From NCBI GenBank assembly GCA_002917075.1, contig NTMA01000048.1, positions 1 to 64,000 of the forward strand: 64,000 nucleotides of DNA, written 5' to 3'. Both the position numbers and the translations under genes were made by a program. The stretch is from Hawksworthiomyces lignivorus. Lineage: Eukaryota > Ascomycota > Sordariomycetes > Ophiostomatales > Ophiostomataceae. A model generated the notes under the pieces. That model did no database searches, had not been told where the DNA came from, and saw nothing but the letters and a program-made list of their open reading frames with translations. This document shows positions 19,728 through 30,820 of this stretch, one piece after another; the first letter of the stretch is position 1; each line of letters begins with the position of its first letter.

Positions 19728-22391
19728 ATGCTGCCCCGGCCCTTGCCATACGCAGAGGCGGAGCCGTCATCTGCCGCCGCAGGCGACGACGAGCCCGCGG
19801 CGATGTCGGCAGTGGCGGAAGCAGCGCATACAGAGGCAAGAGCTGCAGCTGCAGCTGCAGCAGATACACCCGAGGATGCAGACTATGTTCCGGGCATCCG
19901 CTTTGACGGGGACAAGGTGCGCGAGATCATGGAGGGCTCGCAGTGGAGGAAGGCGTTCCTTGTGGACGGTCAGGTGCACTGGGCCACGGAGGACGGCGAA
20001 GGCATCGGCGAGCCCGTGGGCGGCAGTGGCGACGGGGGGCGGACGGGGTGGAAGATGCGGCAGGTGGGCGACGCGCTGTATCTGGCGCCGCTGGACGAGG
20101 GCGAAAGGGAAGAGGGCGGCGAGGGTGGCGCGGGCGGCGCGGACAGCGTAGACGCGGCGAACCACCGGCGGGTGGAGGCGTTCCTGGACCGGGTGGCGGC
20201 GCGCATGGTGGCGCAGAGCCGGCGGGATCCGCCGCCGGCGTATGAGGAGCTGCGGGGGTTTCTGGGGGCGAACCTGGGGGCGGCGCTGATGCTGGCGACG
20301 CGCGACGGGGTACTGGCGACGGACGTGCACGGGGCCATCGACGACGACTTTGACAACCCGGGCCCGCGGCTGAGCAAGAAGACGCAGATGATCACACGCG
20401 GGTACCACTCGCTGATGAACCGCGACAAGGAGCCCGTGTTTGAGCGGCTGGGCCAGCAGCTCAGGCGGGCCATCTTGCCGGAGTATGAGGACGAGCAAGG
20501 CGGCGGCGGCGGCGGCGGCGGCGGCGACAACGAGGCGGGATACGAGTCGGGCGACTCCAATGTGTCGCAGGACCGCTGCCGCACGTCGCCGGCCTATCCG
20601 CCGTGCGACGAGCACTGCTGGCTGCGGCAGCAGGCGGCATCGCTCCCCGGCCCCGCGCCTGCATCTACGTCTGCACCTCCCGCGCAGCCCACCGCAGAAG
20701 CAGCGGCGGCGGCGACAGCAGCCGACATCTACGCCAAGCTCCCGCCCGGCCGCACGCGCGTCCTGGTCATCGAGCCGGGGACGGGCAGCCAGCCGATCCG
20801 GTGCGCGCTGCAGCCCATGCGGATCCTGGGCGCGGCGCAAGATGAGCAGGACAAGAACGACGGCGGGGTGCGTGCGTACGAGGCCCTGTCGTACACGTGG
20901 GGCGACGGGACGCGGTGCCGCACGATCGAGTGCGGCGGCGCGCCGTTCGCGGTGAGCCAGAACCTGTTCGACGCGCTGGCGCACGTGCGGCGGGCGACGG
21001 CGCGGCGCACCATGTGGATCGACGCGCTGTGCATCAACCAGGACGACGCGGCCGAGAAGAGCGAGCAGGTCCAGCACATGTACGCCATCTACCGGGCGGC
21101 GACCCGCGTCGTGGTGTGGCTCGGCGTCGAGGCGGACGATAGCGACTTTGCCATGCGCGCTGTGGCGTTTCTCGGCAGCCGCAAGAACCGCGCGACCGTA
21201 ATGCGGCGCGACCACACGCACGCGTGCCTGGAGCAGCTGGCGCGGCTCATCGCCAGCGTAGAGCGCCTGACGGCGCGGCCGTGGTTCTTCCGCAGCTGGA
21301 TCCGCCAGGAGATCGCAGCCGCGCCCAAAGTGCTCGTCCGCTGCGGGGCGCGCGACGTGCCGTGGGCCGCGCTAAAGCGCACCGTCAACTGCCTGGGCCG
21401 CCTGCGCAACAAGTACGTTGCGTCGCGGGCGCTCTTCGGCGGCAACGACGACGAATTCGAAGGGCTCGTCGGGCCGTACAGGGAGGTGGCACAGGCCCTG
21501 ACGTTCCTCAAGAAGGACTGGGTCGTCGGGCAGTCGGTGTTCGCTATGGCCGGCGACCTACGCAGCATATGGTACTACCACACGGGGGGGATGCTGGAGC
21601 TGCTCATGGCCGGCCGCGCGTACGACGCGACGGATCCCCGCGACAAGGTGTACGCCATCCTGGGTATGGCCGAGGTGCCGCTGAATCCGCGCGAGCTGGC
21701 GCCGCACCTCACGAGGGGCCGCGAGGACGATAGAGAGCGGCCGGTGATGCGGATCAACTATGCCGCCAGCGTCTCCGAGGTGTACCAGCACACGGCAAAG
21801 TACCTGATCAACCGCGACGAGACGCTCGACGTCCTCTGCATCCTGCCCACGCACCGGGACGCGGCGTCCGCCGCCGACCTCCCGTCCTGGACACCTGACT
21901 GGCGCGTGCCGTTGTCGTCGCGGCCGCTCTACGACAACTGGGACTACATCTCGTACAAATTTGGGGCGGCGGGCTTCTCCCGAGCAGAGCCGCAAGACGA
22001 TGCGGACCACAACCGGCTGGTGGTGACGGGCTTCGAAGTGGCGCGCATCCAAGAGCTCCTGCCGATCTGCCCGCTCGGAATCCCACATCCGCCTGAGATG
22101 ACGGCAGGCAGGGCCGTCACCTTTGTAGAGGGCAAACACTTCCGTCGGTTTGCGCAGTCCACGCGGGGCCCTGCGGTTGTACCGTCTACCGCAGTAGTAG
22201 GCGATCCGATATGGATCCTCCAGGGGTGCCGGATGCCAATCGTGCTGCGGTCAGGGAGCGGAAGGCTTAGTGATGTCGGGTTCGAGGTGATTGGGCCTTG
22301 TTTTGTCAGCACGATCATGCTTGGAGAGGCAATGGAGTGGCTCGAGGAAGGCCGGCATGGTCTTGAGTTGACGTCGATTGTGTTAGTCTGA
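19728..22391 (+). CDS. large HET-domain protein with long N-terminal extension
   Basis: A single-exon protein of 887 residues. I chose the ATG at 19728 (MLPRPLPYAEAEPSS); the frame is open back to 19557, but that part looks like leader. Residues about 25-50 are Ala-rich. Residues about 50-250 contain a pattern not typical of HET proteins (FDGDKVREIMEGSQWRKAF, VHWATEDGEGIGEP, LYLAPLDEGEREE). A nine-glycine run (GGC repeats, about 20499-20526) and an Ala/Pro linker follow. The HET domain spans about residues 345-560: YEALSYTWGDG, MWIDALCINQDD, VVVWLGVEADD, RPWFFRSWIRQEI. Downstream, DATDPRDKVYAILGM and a C-terminal pattern complete the usual arrangement. HET proteins trigger incompatibility cell death in the cytoplasm. 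No lesion is visible and the gene is very GC-rich, unlike the decayed HET gene at the left end. Confidence 0.9.
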   Translation: MLPRPLPYAEAEPSSAAAGDDEPAAMSAVAEAAHTEARAAAAAAADTPEDADYVPGIRFDGDKVREIMEGSQWRKAFLVDGQVHWATEDGEGIGEPVGGSGDGGRTGWKMRQVGDALYLAPLDEGEREEGGEGGAGGADSVDAANHRRVEAFLDRVAARMVAQSRRDPPPAYEELRGFLGANLGAALMLATRDGVLATDVHGAIDDDFDNPGPRLSKKTQMITRGYHSLMNRDKEPVFERLGQQLRRAILPEYEDEQGGGGGGGGGDNEAGYESGDSNVSQDRCRTSPAYPPCDEHCWLRQQAASLPGPAPASTSAPPAQPTAEAAAAATAADIYAKLPPGRTRVLVIEPGTGSQPIRCALQPMRILGAAQDEQDKNDGGVRAYEALSYTWGDGTRCRTIECGGAPFAVSQNLFDALAHVRRATARRTMWIDALCINQDDAAEKSEQVQHMYAIYRAATRVVVWLGVEADDSDFAMRAVAFLGSRKNRATVMRRDHTHACLEQLARLIASVERLTARPWFFRSWIRQEIAAAPKVLVRCGARDVPWAALKRTVNCLGRLRNKYVASRALFGGNDDEFEGLVGPYREVAQALTFLKKDWVVGQSVFAMAGDLRSIWYYHTGGMLELLMAGRAYDATDPRDKVYAILGMAEVPLNPRELAPHLTRGREDDRERPVMRINYAASVSEVYQHTAKYLINRDETLDVLCILPTHRDAASAADLPSWTPDWRVPLSSRPLYDNWDYISYKFGAAGFSRAEPQDDADHNRLVVTGFEVARIQELLPICPLGIPHPPEMTAGRAVTFVEGKHFRRFAQSTRGPAVVPSTAVVGDPIWILQGCRMPIVLRSGSGRLSDVGFEVIGPCFVSTIMLGEAMEWLEEGRHGLELTSIVLV
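20499..20526 (+). repeat. (GGC)n repeat encoding polyglycine
   Basis: Nine consecutive GGC codons inside the large HET gene, encoding a flexible glycine linker before the HET domain. Trinucleotide runs of this kind often vary in length between strains. Confidence 0.8.
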
Positions 22392-25300
22392 GGTTCTTAG
22401 GATACGATGTAGACTTGAAGCACGCTAGCTTTTCCCATGTCATGAGACAAGCAGACAACCCTCTGTGCGTATGAGAGCGTTTCCGTTGCTAGCAGTCCGC
22501 CATGACAATTCTTGAAATTTTTCTTGAAAGCAAACCACTGCTCACACTTTGTAGAATGAGTCGAGCGGGTCAGGTAAGGTAGCCTTCCTGATACTGGGGC
22601 AGTAGCAGCACCTCATCCATCCACGTCGCTAACATGGTGGGAAACAGTCCACGCCGAGGCATATGATCATTTGGTCGTTAAAGTTGCCAATACAGTGAAA
22701 TGCCATGGAAACCTCAGTACGCGAATTGAACAAAATGATCAGCTTGAGTCTTCGTCCATCTCAATAGCGGAGAACCACTTCCTGTACTATACCAAGACGC
22801 AAAGCTACTAAATCAGAACTTTCTGAAAATGTAATTTCCGATTTGAAAGTTGAGGACAATTAGCTCGCCTTGCTCATCTCACGGTGCCCAGCTCTAGCTC
22901 CTCCAACCGCCCGACGATACAAGCTTTGTCCACACATCCCACGGCTGCTCAGATTGGGACTGCGTCTTGGCTGTGCCCCGGACCGTGGTATCATCAATAA
23001 AATCTGCACAAAGTACGCGTACCGCAAGAGATATCATTCGTAAGAGCTGCAAATGCGACAGCCTTCTTTACCCTCGTAATCGTCCGTCGGCATTCGTCCG
23101 CAGGCAATTTGTCCGCAGGCAATTTGTCCGTAGGCAATTGTCTGCTGACGGTTTGTCCTCTGCTCTGGCAATTGCCTCGAAGCTGCTGCTGTGGAGCAAC
23201 GTAACTCCGCTCCGGCCAAGCAATTCCGCGCCGGAGCTTCGGGAGAGCTCCTGCTAAAAAAGCTCTTACAAAAAAGCTTCAGGGTAGTAGCTCCCCTCGC
23301 ATTGGGTCCTTCCCATTTGCTGCTCTGGCAGCACCTTCCCTTCTGCCCCCGCCCAACGCTACACAGCCACTCTTGGCACGCTAACCGTGAGAAGGAAGGG
23401 CATGGCGAATTATATATGGCAGTCTCGTATAAAGTACCTTTTTCTTGCAGCCTAAGTGCATACAATACTCCGTACCTAGTACAACGACAGTTTTGTATAT
23501 TCTGCCGGCTAGCTCCCGCGAAAAATGTCTCTTCATTTCACTTCTCGCTACTCGCTTCTCGACATCGCACTACGTATCATACATACACTCGATACAGTAC
23601 CATATATACCACACTATCGTATAGCATGCTCTCTAAGCATCCATCGTGCTCTGTATCTGTCAGGGTTTTGGTATCGAAGATGCTTGTTTATTGTTTTCTA
23701 TCTATCCGTCCCATGCGGGCGGCTATTTCTCATACCGTCAGCAACTATCTGCTGACTAATACGTTACTAAGGTTATGCTAAGGCTCTAAGGCCTGACAGT
23801 ATCCCTTCCGTCTAGGCCTGTGCTTCTCTCTCCACTCTCTCAGTACAAACTGTCTCACACGTCATAACTCCCCCTGCAAAGAAAATGAGCTCCTCCAGTC
23901 AGAAAAATATCCCTCTAATCAACTCAAACCCAATCGTCTAAGCTTCTCTCGGCACACACTCCACACTCCACTCATCTCTGCTGTTCTGGACCCGTTGGCT
24001 GCCTCTTTTCTTGGCCCGTTTTGTTTCCCCCTTATGTTGCACTTTCTCATCGAACTAACAAACGATCTCATTCAGCCTTTCAGTCTTTTCTCTCTCTATC
24101 ATCTATCTATCACAATTGAGGTTGACGACGACAGCCACACCATCACTATTACCAACACCATCAACGGCACACGTGCAGGCTGCTAGACAACTATATGTCA
24201 ATTTCAAGGTGCATTCAATTTCCCAGCATTCCAATCTGTTTTGTTTGTCTTTGTGTGCTGTTTGTCCGCCCGTCTGCTTGCCCGTCCGTCTGTTTGCCTG
24301 TCTGTGTATGTGCTCTGTGCTTGCGTCTCCCTTGGCCCCCCGTTGTTCTGCACATCCTTTTGGCACCTCGCTCTCTCTGCAGAGCACAATCTTGTGCTCT
24401 TCCATGCTCTGCGCCTCTTGCTGCACTCCTCGTATCCTTCTCTACTTCATCTTTCGCCGAGTATTTCTCCATGCTCATCACTCCTCTCCTTGCCACTCCT
24501 TGCCAATCTTCGCCAAGAGCCAACTGCCAAGAGCAAAGCCTCGTTGTTGCGGTCTTGTCCTCTTGGAAGCTCTGGATAGGGTAGCACAGGTCTGTATTGC
24601 TATTATCTTTCTCCTAATCCAATTTGGATTCCACTTTGATTCCACCCTGATCCTACTCTGATTGCCCTCTGATTGCTCTGATTCCAATTCGGCCCAGCAC
24701 ACACCGTAGTTCCTCTTCGTGAACGCAGATCGTGCTTTGTTTTTCCTCTTTCGTCCTACCGGCTGCTTCTCTTCTGGCTGTGTACAGGCATTAACTATTT
24801 TCTCAGCCTTTTCCTGACGCGGCCGAGCCTTTTTTTCTGCTTGCTCCACGACGCCTAACAGAATCTCATAACCAGTTTGGGCAGTTTTCAATATTTGCCG
24901 TTAAAAAAAGCTGCAGCTTTTTTTTTTTCTTCTACGCACATCTGCAAAAATACGGAGACTTCAGCAGGTCGAGAAACGAGAGTGCAGTCTCCACTGATAG
25001 TCACGCGAGTGGCCCGGCTTTTCTCTCTCTCTTCTCTTCAGACGCCGTTTTATATTGTCTATTCCTCTTTGCGTCGTCTTTGCACCGCCAGTTTCACACA
25101 AAATGAGTGAGTCTTAAAAGTAAAGCTGCCGAAAACCCACAACGGCTCTAGCATGAGGAACGAGACCCTCCAATATATTCGGGTCTTGGCGCTTCCTTTG
25201 TTCTAGCTCGCCTTTTGATACACCACCCACTTCTTTCATATCACGCAAGCCTATGTCTTCCCATCACTGCCGGCGTCACATTTTATAATCATACCCAAAT

Positions 25301-25443
25301 CCTCTCTCTCTCTGTGTCCCTTGATATATTCTTGCCATTCTTGCTTTCCCTTTTGCTTTCCTTTTCCTCTTGCAACATTCTCACCATATTGTCTTCTCGG
25401 CCGCACCCTGGCCGCATCCCGGCCGCCTTCCCCCTTCCCTCTT
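22392..25443. other. long intergenic region and pyrimidine-rich leader
   Basis: About 3 kb without a supported gene. It holds a 15-base tandem repeat near 23094 (listed) and from about 23500 to 25440 is strongly C/T-rich on the plus strand, which fits the promoter and a long leader of the Ca2+/H+ exchanger. Open frames in the 24.1-24.9 kb part on both strands are low-complexity by-products of the CT bias. Confidence 0.55.
23094..23139. repeat. 15-base tandem repeat, about three copies
   Basis: The unit tcgtccgcaggcaat / ttgtccgcaggcaat / ttgtccgtaggcaat occurs three times head to tail with two substitutions. I see no coding role. Confidence 0.8.
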
Positions 25444-27201
25444 ATGGCGCCTAGCTCATCGTCTTCGGATACTGCGGAAGAGAACGGCCAAGCTTACACC
25501 ATCTGCACCACAGCGTCGGTACCTTTCCGCAAGGAGATTCATCGGGCCATGAGCGGCGTTCGCAGCCCGCAGCCCGCCGATAATGGGGCCATCACCGACG
25601 GCGGCGCCAACGAGACGTCGCCGCTGCTGGTTGGCGGCACCGCGCCCCGCCACGGTTCTGTCGTGAGCTACAGCCAGCACCCGCACAGCGACAGCCCGCA
25701 CCACAGCTTCGTGCACCGCCTGCTGCTGGACCGCAAGCACAGCCCGGGCTACGACAGCCCCAACCGCGTCGTGCGCGGCGCCGCCCACGTGCTCAACGTC
25801 ACAAAGGCCACGCTCTACTCGAGCCCCGTCAACGTCCTGCTGGTCGCCGTGCCCTTTGGCATCGCCGCCGGCGTCCACGAGTGGAGCGCCCCCCTCGTGT
25901 TCACGCTCAATTTCTTCGCCATCATCCCGCTGGCCGCCGTGCTGTCCTTTGCCACCGAGGAGATCTCGGTCCGCATGGGCGAGAGCCTGGGCGGCCTGCT
26001 CAACGCCACCTTTGGCAACGCCGTCGAGCTCATCGTCAGCATCGTCGCCCTGCGCCAGGGCCAGATCGAGGTCGTCCAGGCGTCCATGCTCGGCTCCATC
26101 CTGTCCAACCTGCTGCTCGTCCTCGGCATGTGCTTCTTCCTCGGCGGCATCTGGAACATGCGCGACCGCGACAACCTGCCTATGGAGCAGAGCTTCGCCA
26201 GCGCCACCGCCCAGACCAGCTGCTCGCTCATGGCCCTGTCGTCCGCGTCGCTCATCATCCCGGCCACGGTGTGTTCCTTTTTTTGTGCATCTCCATGTAC
26301 AGCCAGTTTGTGTTTTTTTTATTCTCTAAGTTTCGTCTGCTAACGTTCCCCAGCTCTACAACGCTATTGACGACAGCGCCGACAAGGAGGCCAAGCAGCA
26401 CACCATCCTCGCCCTGTCCCGCGGCACTGCTGTCATCCTGCTCTCCCTCTACGTGCTCTTCCTCTTCTTCCAGCTGCGCACCCACTCCAACCTGTTCGAC
26501 CCCGAGGGCACGCCGTCGGCCTTTATCAACGGCCTCCACATCGAGGGCGCCGAAAACGACGTGGCCGACGACGACGCCTCCTCGTCGGCCGGCGAGGAGG
26601 AGGACCACATGAGCCCCTGGTCTGCCGCCGCCGTGCTGATCGTCGTCACCCTGGTCGTGGCCATCTGCGCCGAGTACCTGGTTGACAGCATCGACGCCAT
26701 CGTCGCCTCCGGCACCGTGTCCAAGAGCTTCATCGGCCTGATCCTGCTGCCCATCGTCGGCAACGCCGCCGAGCACGTCACCGCCTGCGTCGTCGCCACC
26801 CGCAACAAGATGGACCTCGCCCTCGGCGTCGCCCTCGGCTCCAGTATCCAGATCGCCCTGCTCGTCACCCCGGCCCTCGTCATCGTCGGCTGGCTGCTGC
26901 TCGACCAGCCCATGACCCTGCACTTTGAGACCTTTGAGACCGTCGTCTTCGCCCTGAGCGTGCTGGTCGTCGCCTACACCGTGCAGGACGGCAAGAGCAA
27001 CTACCTCGAGGGTGCCATGGTATGCTATTTTGTCCGTTTCTTCAACCTCTGTTGTCCATATGCTAACTTTGTTTTTTTCCTCTCTAGCTTGTGGGTCTAT
27101 ACATCATTATCGCTCTGGCATTCTACGTGAGCCCCGGCGACGCACTCGACAAGGCTCTCACACTGTTTGGTATCACGACTGGCACCTCTTCGGGACCTTG
27201 A
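25444..27201 (+). CDS. vcx1: vacuolar Ca2+/H+ exchanger (CAX family, Vcx1-like)
   Basis: Three exons (25444-26268, 26354-27019, 27088-27201) give 534 residues; both introns have CTAAC branch motifs, and splicing is in phase 0 at each site. The first ~100 residues are hydrophilic, Ser/His-rich and presumably cytosolic. About eleven transmembrane segments follow in two homologous halves, each with the CAX selectivity motif: [13 protein letters not shown] (about residue 191) and [13 protein letters not shown] (about 410). An acidic loop between the halves ([17 protein letters not shown]) fits the family's central acidic region. The protein should use the vacuolar proton gradient to sequester cytosolic Ca2+. 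The start at 25444 (MAPSSSSSD) was chosen because upstream sequence is CT-rich leader. Fungi have several paralogues, so the symbol marks the family, not a proven orthologue. Confidence 0.93.
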
Positions 27202-27445
27202 TATGGATTTCTGTTATAACGAAAAGGAAGGGGAAAAGGGTGATATCCACTTGTCTGTCTATTGTCTCCTATGTAATATTATTGTCGCATGTATAAAAAA
27301 GTTTTTGTTTTATTTTGCATAAACTCAAAATATATCCCATTTTCTATGTTCATTTCTATATACTTTTGTGTTGCAGCCAATCGCTGTCACAACTCCCACA
27401 TGCATTCCATTTTTATCTTGCCGTATTCCATAGATGACGCTCCGT

Positions 27446-30400
27446 CTACACCAGCGGCTTCGACATTGGTAGCACCACGCCCTGCTTGACCAGCACACGC
27501 GGCTTCGTGGCGTCTTGGAACGCCGACTTGGTTGACCACTCGGGTCCCACTGGCAGCCGCAGCGACCGCTCGTACTGGTGACGCGTCTCAAACTCATGCG
27601 GCAGGCTCGAGGCGAGGTAAACATCGCTCTGCGTAGGTGTTAGCCATAGAAAAGTAATGTACAGATAGAGAGAAAGGAAAGTAAAACATACCTTGCGCAC
27701 GCGCCGCTCGCTGATGATAACCTTGTCCAGCTTGGCGTCCTTGCGCACGAGCGGCTTCTTGTCCTTGTTCTTGTCGCGACCGCCGGCGACGCGCTTCTGG
27801 TCGCGGCGGACGGCGCGCTTGCTGATGCCGTCGCCGACCCAGCTGCCCCAGCCCGGCAAGAACTCCTTGCTCTTCTTGTCATCCTCGTCTTCCCACTCGT
27901 CGGCCTCCTCGGCGGCCAGGCGCGTCTTCTCGCGCGCAAACTCGGCGGCCGCGTCGTCCTCGCCCAGGGCGTGGGCCAGCAGGTGGGCGCTGCGGCGGCT
28001 GAGCTGGTAGCCGCCGCCGCGGGCGACGGCCTGGCCGCGGTCATCCCGCGTGTCGTCGCCGCTGTGGGCGTCATCGTCGTCGCTGCCATCGTCGCTATCG
28101 CTGCCCGAGGAAGACGTGCCGTCCGACTCGGGGTCGACGGGCGCGGCCTTGGCCGCCTTGGCCGCCGTGGCAGACTTGGCTGCCGCTGTCTTGGGGACCA
28201 CCGCAGGCGTCACCTTGTCCTGCGCCAGCAGGCTGTCCATCGCGGCGTCCGCCAGCAGCCGGTTGCCGCTGGCGACGGCCGAGTCTGCGGCAGCCGACGC
28301 GGCCGCCGCCTTGCCGCGGCGGCGGCTGCTGCCGTTCTTGCCCACGACCGTCCACATACCGGCGTCGCCGGCTGCGGACTCCTTCTGGGTCCAGGCACCA
28401 GCAGTGTCCGCATCTAGGCCAGCGCTAGTCGCCTTGTCGCGACCGGTCGACGCGCCTCCGGTCTGCGTGTCTTCCTCGTCCTCGCGAGGTGCCGCTGCGG
28501 CTGCGGCAGCAGCAGCCGCGCGACGGCGGCTGCTGGACGTTCCGCCGCCAGCCTGGCCCGGCACGCCGTAGGTGCGGCGGCCGACGGGCTGATCCGCAGC
28601 GCCGTCGTCGTCGCTGTCGAGGAGCATCGCTCCACCGCCGTCTCTGCTCTCCGGGTCCAGCTCGCGCATGATCTCGGCAACCGCCTCGTCGTTGGCTGTC
28701 TTGCGCGCCGTCTCCGCCCTCTGCATAAAAGCCATGTTCATCAGCGCTGACTCGGCACCCTCGCTCGCGCCCTCGCCGGCCTTCTCCAGCTGCCGGATCG
28801 TGCGCAGCCGGAACGCCTCGTCATCCTCGCCGTCGTCCTCATCGTCCTCTTCGTCGCTCTCGCTCTCGCTCTCGCCGCTGCCCGCCCCCCGGCCCTCCAC
28901 GCGCCGCCGCAGCTCCTCGTCCTGCCGCGCCATGTCCACGAGCCCCGAGCGGAACTCATCGTCCCAGGCTGCGCGCCCCGTGTTCTTGGCCCGCTTGGCC
29001 CAGCGGCTGTCGCGGTGGCGCGCGCCCATGCGCTCGAGGGCGCGGCGGCGGTGCTGGGCGTCACGCGCGGCGTCGGAGTCGCCATCCTCTCCGCCGCCCA
29101 TCTCCTCTGCCTCCTCGGCCAGCAGCGCCTCCGCCTTGGCCTTCTCGCGCCGGTGTACCCGCCGATAGGCCTTGCTCTTGATCTTCTTGATGCGCTTGGC
29201 CCGCGCCTGCTCCTGCGACTGTACGTGGCGCTGCCGCCGCTTCAGCCCGATCAGCGCCTTGAGCTCCTCGGGCGACAGCATGGGCCGGTCGCCGTCCGCC
29301 ACGTTTGTTGTTTCCGTCTGCTGCTGCTGCTCCTGCTTCTCGGCCGCCTCCACCGCCTGCGGGCCCAGCCCACTCTCCTCCATAATGGCCAGGATCGTCT
29401 TCTCCAGCTCCGTGCGCGCCGCGCCCGCGCCGCCCTGCCCCTGGCCCTGCCCGAACACGGGCGCCAGGTTGGCCGTGTCCAGCCCGGACGCCGCCAGCGA
29501 CCCCGCCACTGTAAACGTCAGGTGCTCGGCGCGCCGGTTCTGCTTGACCGTCTCCGTCCAGCGGCCCAGCGTCTCGTGCGCCTTGTCGGCCGCCGCCGCG
29601 CGCAGCTGCCGCTCCTGCAGCATCGGCGCCAGCGGCACGTCCAGCTTGCGCGTCTTGGCCTTGGCCGAGCCGTCTGCGGCACTGCTGCTACTACTCTTCT
29701 GCTGCGCCCGGATCGTCTTGCGCAGCGCCCCGTCCTTGATGCCGGCCAGGTCCTCAATGGCAAACCGGTACGGGTCCGCGTCCGCGCCCGCCGCCACTGC
29801 CGCCGCGTCGCCGGCGCTCAGTGTCGTGCCCACAAACTTGGCGGCGATGCCCTTTAGCACATCCTGGTCGAGCACCTCTTCGTCGTCGTCTTCGTCGTCT
29901 TCATCGTCTTCATCTTCGTCGTCGTCGTCGTCGCTGTCCTCGTTGTCTTCCTCGGAGCCGCTGTCATCATCATCTTCCGAGGACGCCGAGCCAGAGAGCA
30001 GGGAAGCATCTTCGCCGTCCGAAGACATGTCGCTGTCGTCCGATTCTGTCTTGCCACTCTTCTTCTTCTGCGCTTTGCTCTTTTTGGCGTCTTTCTTGGG
30101 TGCCTCTTCTTCTTCATCAGAGGACACAATGTCGAGGGCCTGAGCCAGGTCAATAGCGTCATCACCCAGAGATGCACCGTCGTCGCCTACGTCTTCGTCC
30201 TCGTCTTCGTCTTCGTCATCGTCATCGTCAAAGCCCTCAAAGTCGTCATCGCTCTTCTTTGGCTTTTTCGGCTTGCTCTTCTTCTTGTGCGTGGCCGACG
30301 AGCTGCCGCGGAACGAGAAGGCGTCGAACATCTCGTCGTCACTGTCGCCAAAGGCCTCGTCGCTGTCAATCTCCGAGTCGTCGTCGTCAGCGCCCACGCC

Positions 30401-30820
30401 CTCGCGCCACTCATTGCCGGAGCTGTCGCTGTGCACCTCGTCGTCAGAGTCGTTGCCGCCGTCGTCACCGCCATTGGCGTCCTCTCCGCGGCCCTCATTG
30501 GGCCGCCGGCGCTTGACAGCACCACCGCCACCGCCATCTTCGTCATCCTCATCGTCGTCTTCGTCGTGCCGCCGTCGCTTGGACGGTTCTTGCTCGACGT
30601 CTAGGTCCCGCAGCCGCACGCCTTTGAGCTTCCGCTCGCTGACCTGCTTCTCGGCGAGGGCCATGACGTCGACCCGGCCACCCTGCCGGGTCCGCAGTCC
30701 ACGGCTGCCAGTATTAGCACCACCTTTACCGCCGCTCCCGCCGCCTCCGCCGCTCCGCTTGTTCTTCCGGCCGGCAGGGTTGGCCAGAAGCGGTCGGCCG
30801 TGGGCCTGACGTCCTGGCAT
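27446..30820 (-). CDS. utp14: U3 snoRNP-associated protein Utp14
   Basis: Exons 30820-27692 and 27628-27446 (63-bp intron, GTATGT donor, CGCAG acceptor) encode 1,103 residues, longer than the roughly 900 residues of yeast Utp14. The N-terminal third carries long Asp/Glu runs and Lys-rich patches (nucleolar and disordered character). Family motifs follow: LMNMAFMQRAE (about residue 690), FLPGWGSWVGDGISKR (about 985), and after the intron HEFETRHQYERSLRLPVG and PRVLVKQGVVLPMSKPL at the C-terminus. Utp14 is part of the small-subunit processome, where it activates the DEAH helicase Dhr1 and helps release U3 snoRNA during 18S rRNA maturation in the nucleolus. Its 3' end faces the exchanger gene 244 bases away, and its start diverges from the mL41 gene across 613 bases. 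Confidence 0.95.
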   Translation of the reverse strand: MPGRQAHGRPLLANPAGRKNKRSGGGGGSGGKGGANTGSRGLRTRQGGRVDVMALAEKQVSERKLKGVRLRDLDVEQEPSKRRRHDEDDDEDDEDGGGGGAVKRRRPNEGRGEDANGGDDGGNDSDDEVHSDSSGNEWREGVGADDDDSEIDSDEAFGDSDDEMFDAFSFRGSSSATHKKKSKPKKPKKSDDDFEGFDDDDDEDEDEDEDVGDDGASLGDDAIDLAQALDIVSSDEEEEAPKKDAKKSKAQKKKSGKTESDDSDMSSDGEDASLLSGSASSEDDDDSGSEEDNEDSDDDDDEDEDDEDDEDDDEEVLDQDVLKGIAAKFVGTTLSAGDAAAVAAGADADPYRFAIEDLAGIKDGALRKTIRAQQKSSSSSAADGSAKAKTRKLDVPLAPMLQERQLRAAAADKAHETLGRWTETVKQNRRAEHLTFTVAGSLAASGLDTANLAPVFGQGQGQGGAGAARTELEKTILAIMEESGLGPQAVEAAEKQEQQQQTETTNVADGDRPMLSPEELKALIGLKRRQRHVQSQEQARAKRIKKIKSKAYRRVHRREKAKAEALLAEEAEEMGGGEDGDSDAARDAQHRRRALERMGARHRDSRWAKRAKNTGRAAWDDEFRSGLVDMARQDEELRRRVEGRGAGSGESESESDEEDDEDDGEDDEAFRLRTIRQLEKAGEGASEGAESALMNMAFMQRAETARKTANDEAVAEIMRELDPESRDGGGAMLLDSDDDGAADQPVGRRTYGVPGQAGGGTSSSRRRAAAAAAAAAAPREDEEDTQTGGASTGRDKATSAGLDADTAGAWTQKESAAGDAGMWTVVGKNGSSRRRGKAAAASAAADSAVASGNRLLADAAMDSLLAQDKVTPAVVPKTAAAKSATAAKAAKAAPVDPESDGTSSSGSDSDDGSDDDDAHSGDDTRDDRGQAVARGGGYQLSRRSAHLLAHALGEDDAAAEFAREKTRLAAEEADEWEDEDDKKSKEFLPGWGSWVGDGISKRAVRRDQKRVAGGRDKNKDKKPLVRKDAKLDKVIISERRVRKVCFTFLSLYLYITFLWLTPTQSDVYLASSLPHEFETRHQYERSLRLPVGPEWSTKSAFQDATKPRVLVKQGVVLPMSKPLV

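Noticed and set aside
19767..21221. 484-codon minus-strand open frame inside the large HET gene
   Set aside because: Arg/Ala/Leu-rich by-product of the GC-rich HET coding strand; no domain character, while the plus strand has clear HET motifs.
23094..23139. Short repeats considered as a CRISPR-like array
   Set aside because: The three copies are directly adjacent with no spacers, and the organism is a eukaryote; plain tandem repeat.
24100..24900. Overlapping frames of 100-180 codons on both strands before the exchanger gene
   Set aside because: Product of C/T-rich leader sequence (repeated CTGTCTGCCCGT-like text); codons are low-complexity and no frame is conserved in style.
29015..30143. 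Long plus-strand open frames opposite utp14
   Set aside because: Ser/Leu-rich mirror of the Asp/Glu/Lys-rich Utp14 sequence; no motif of their own.
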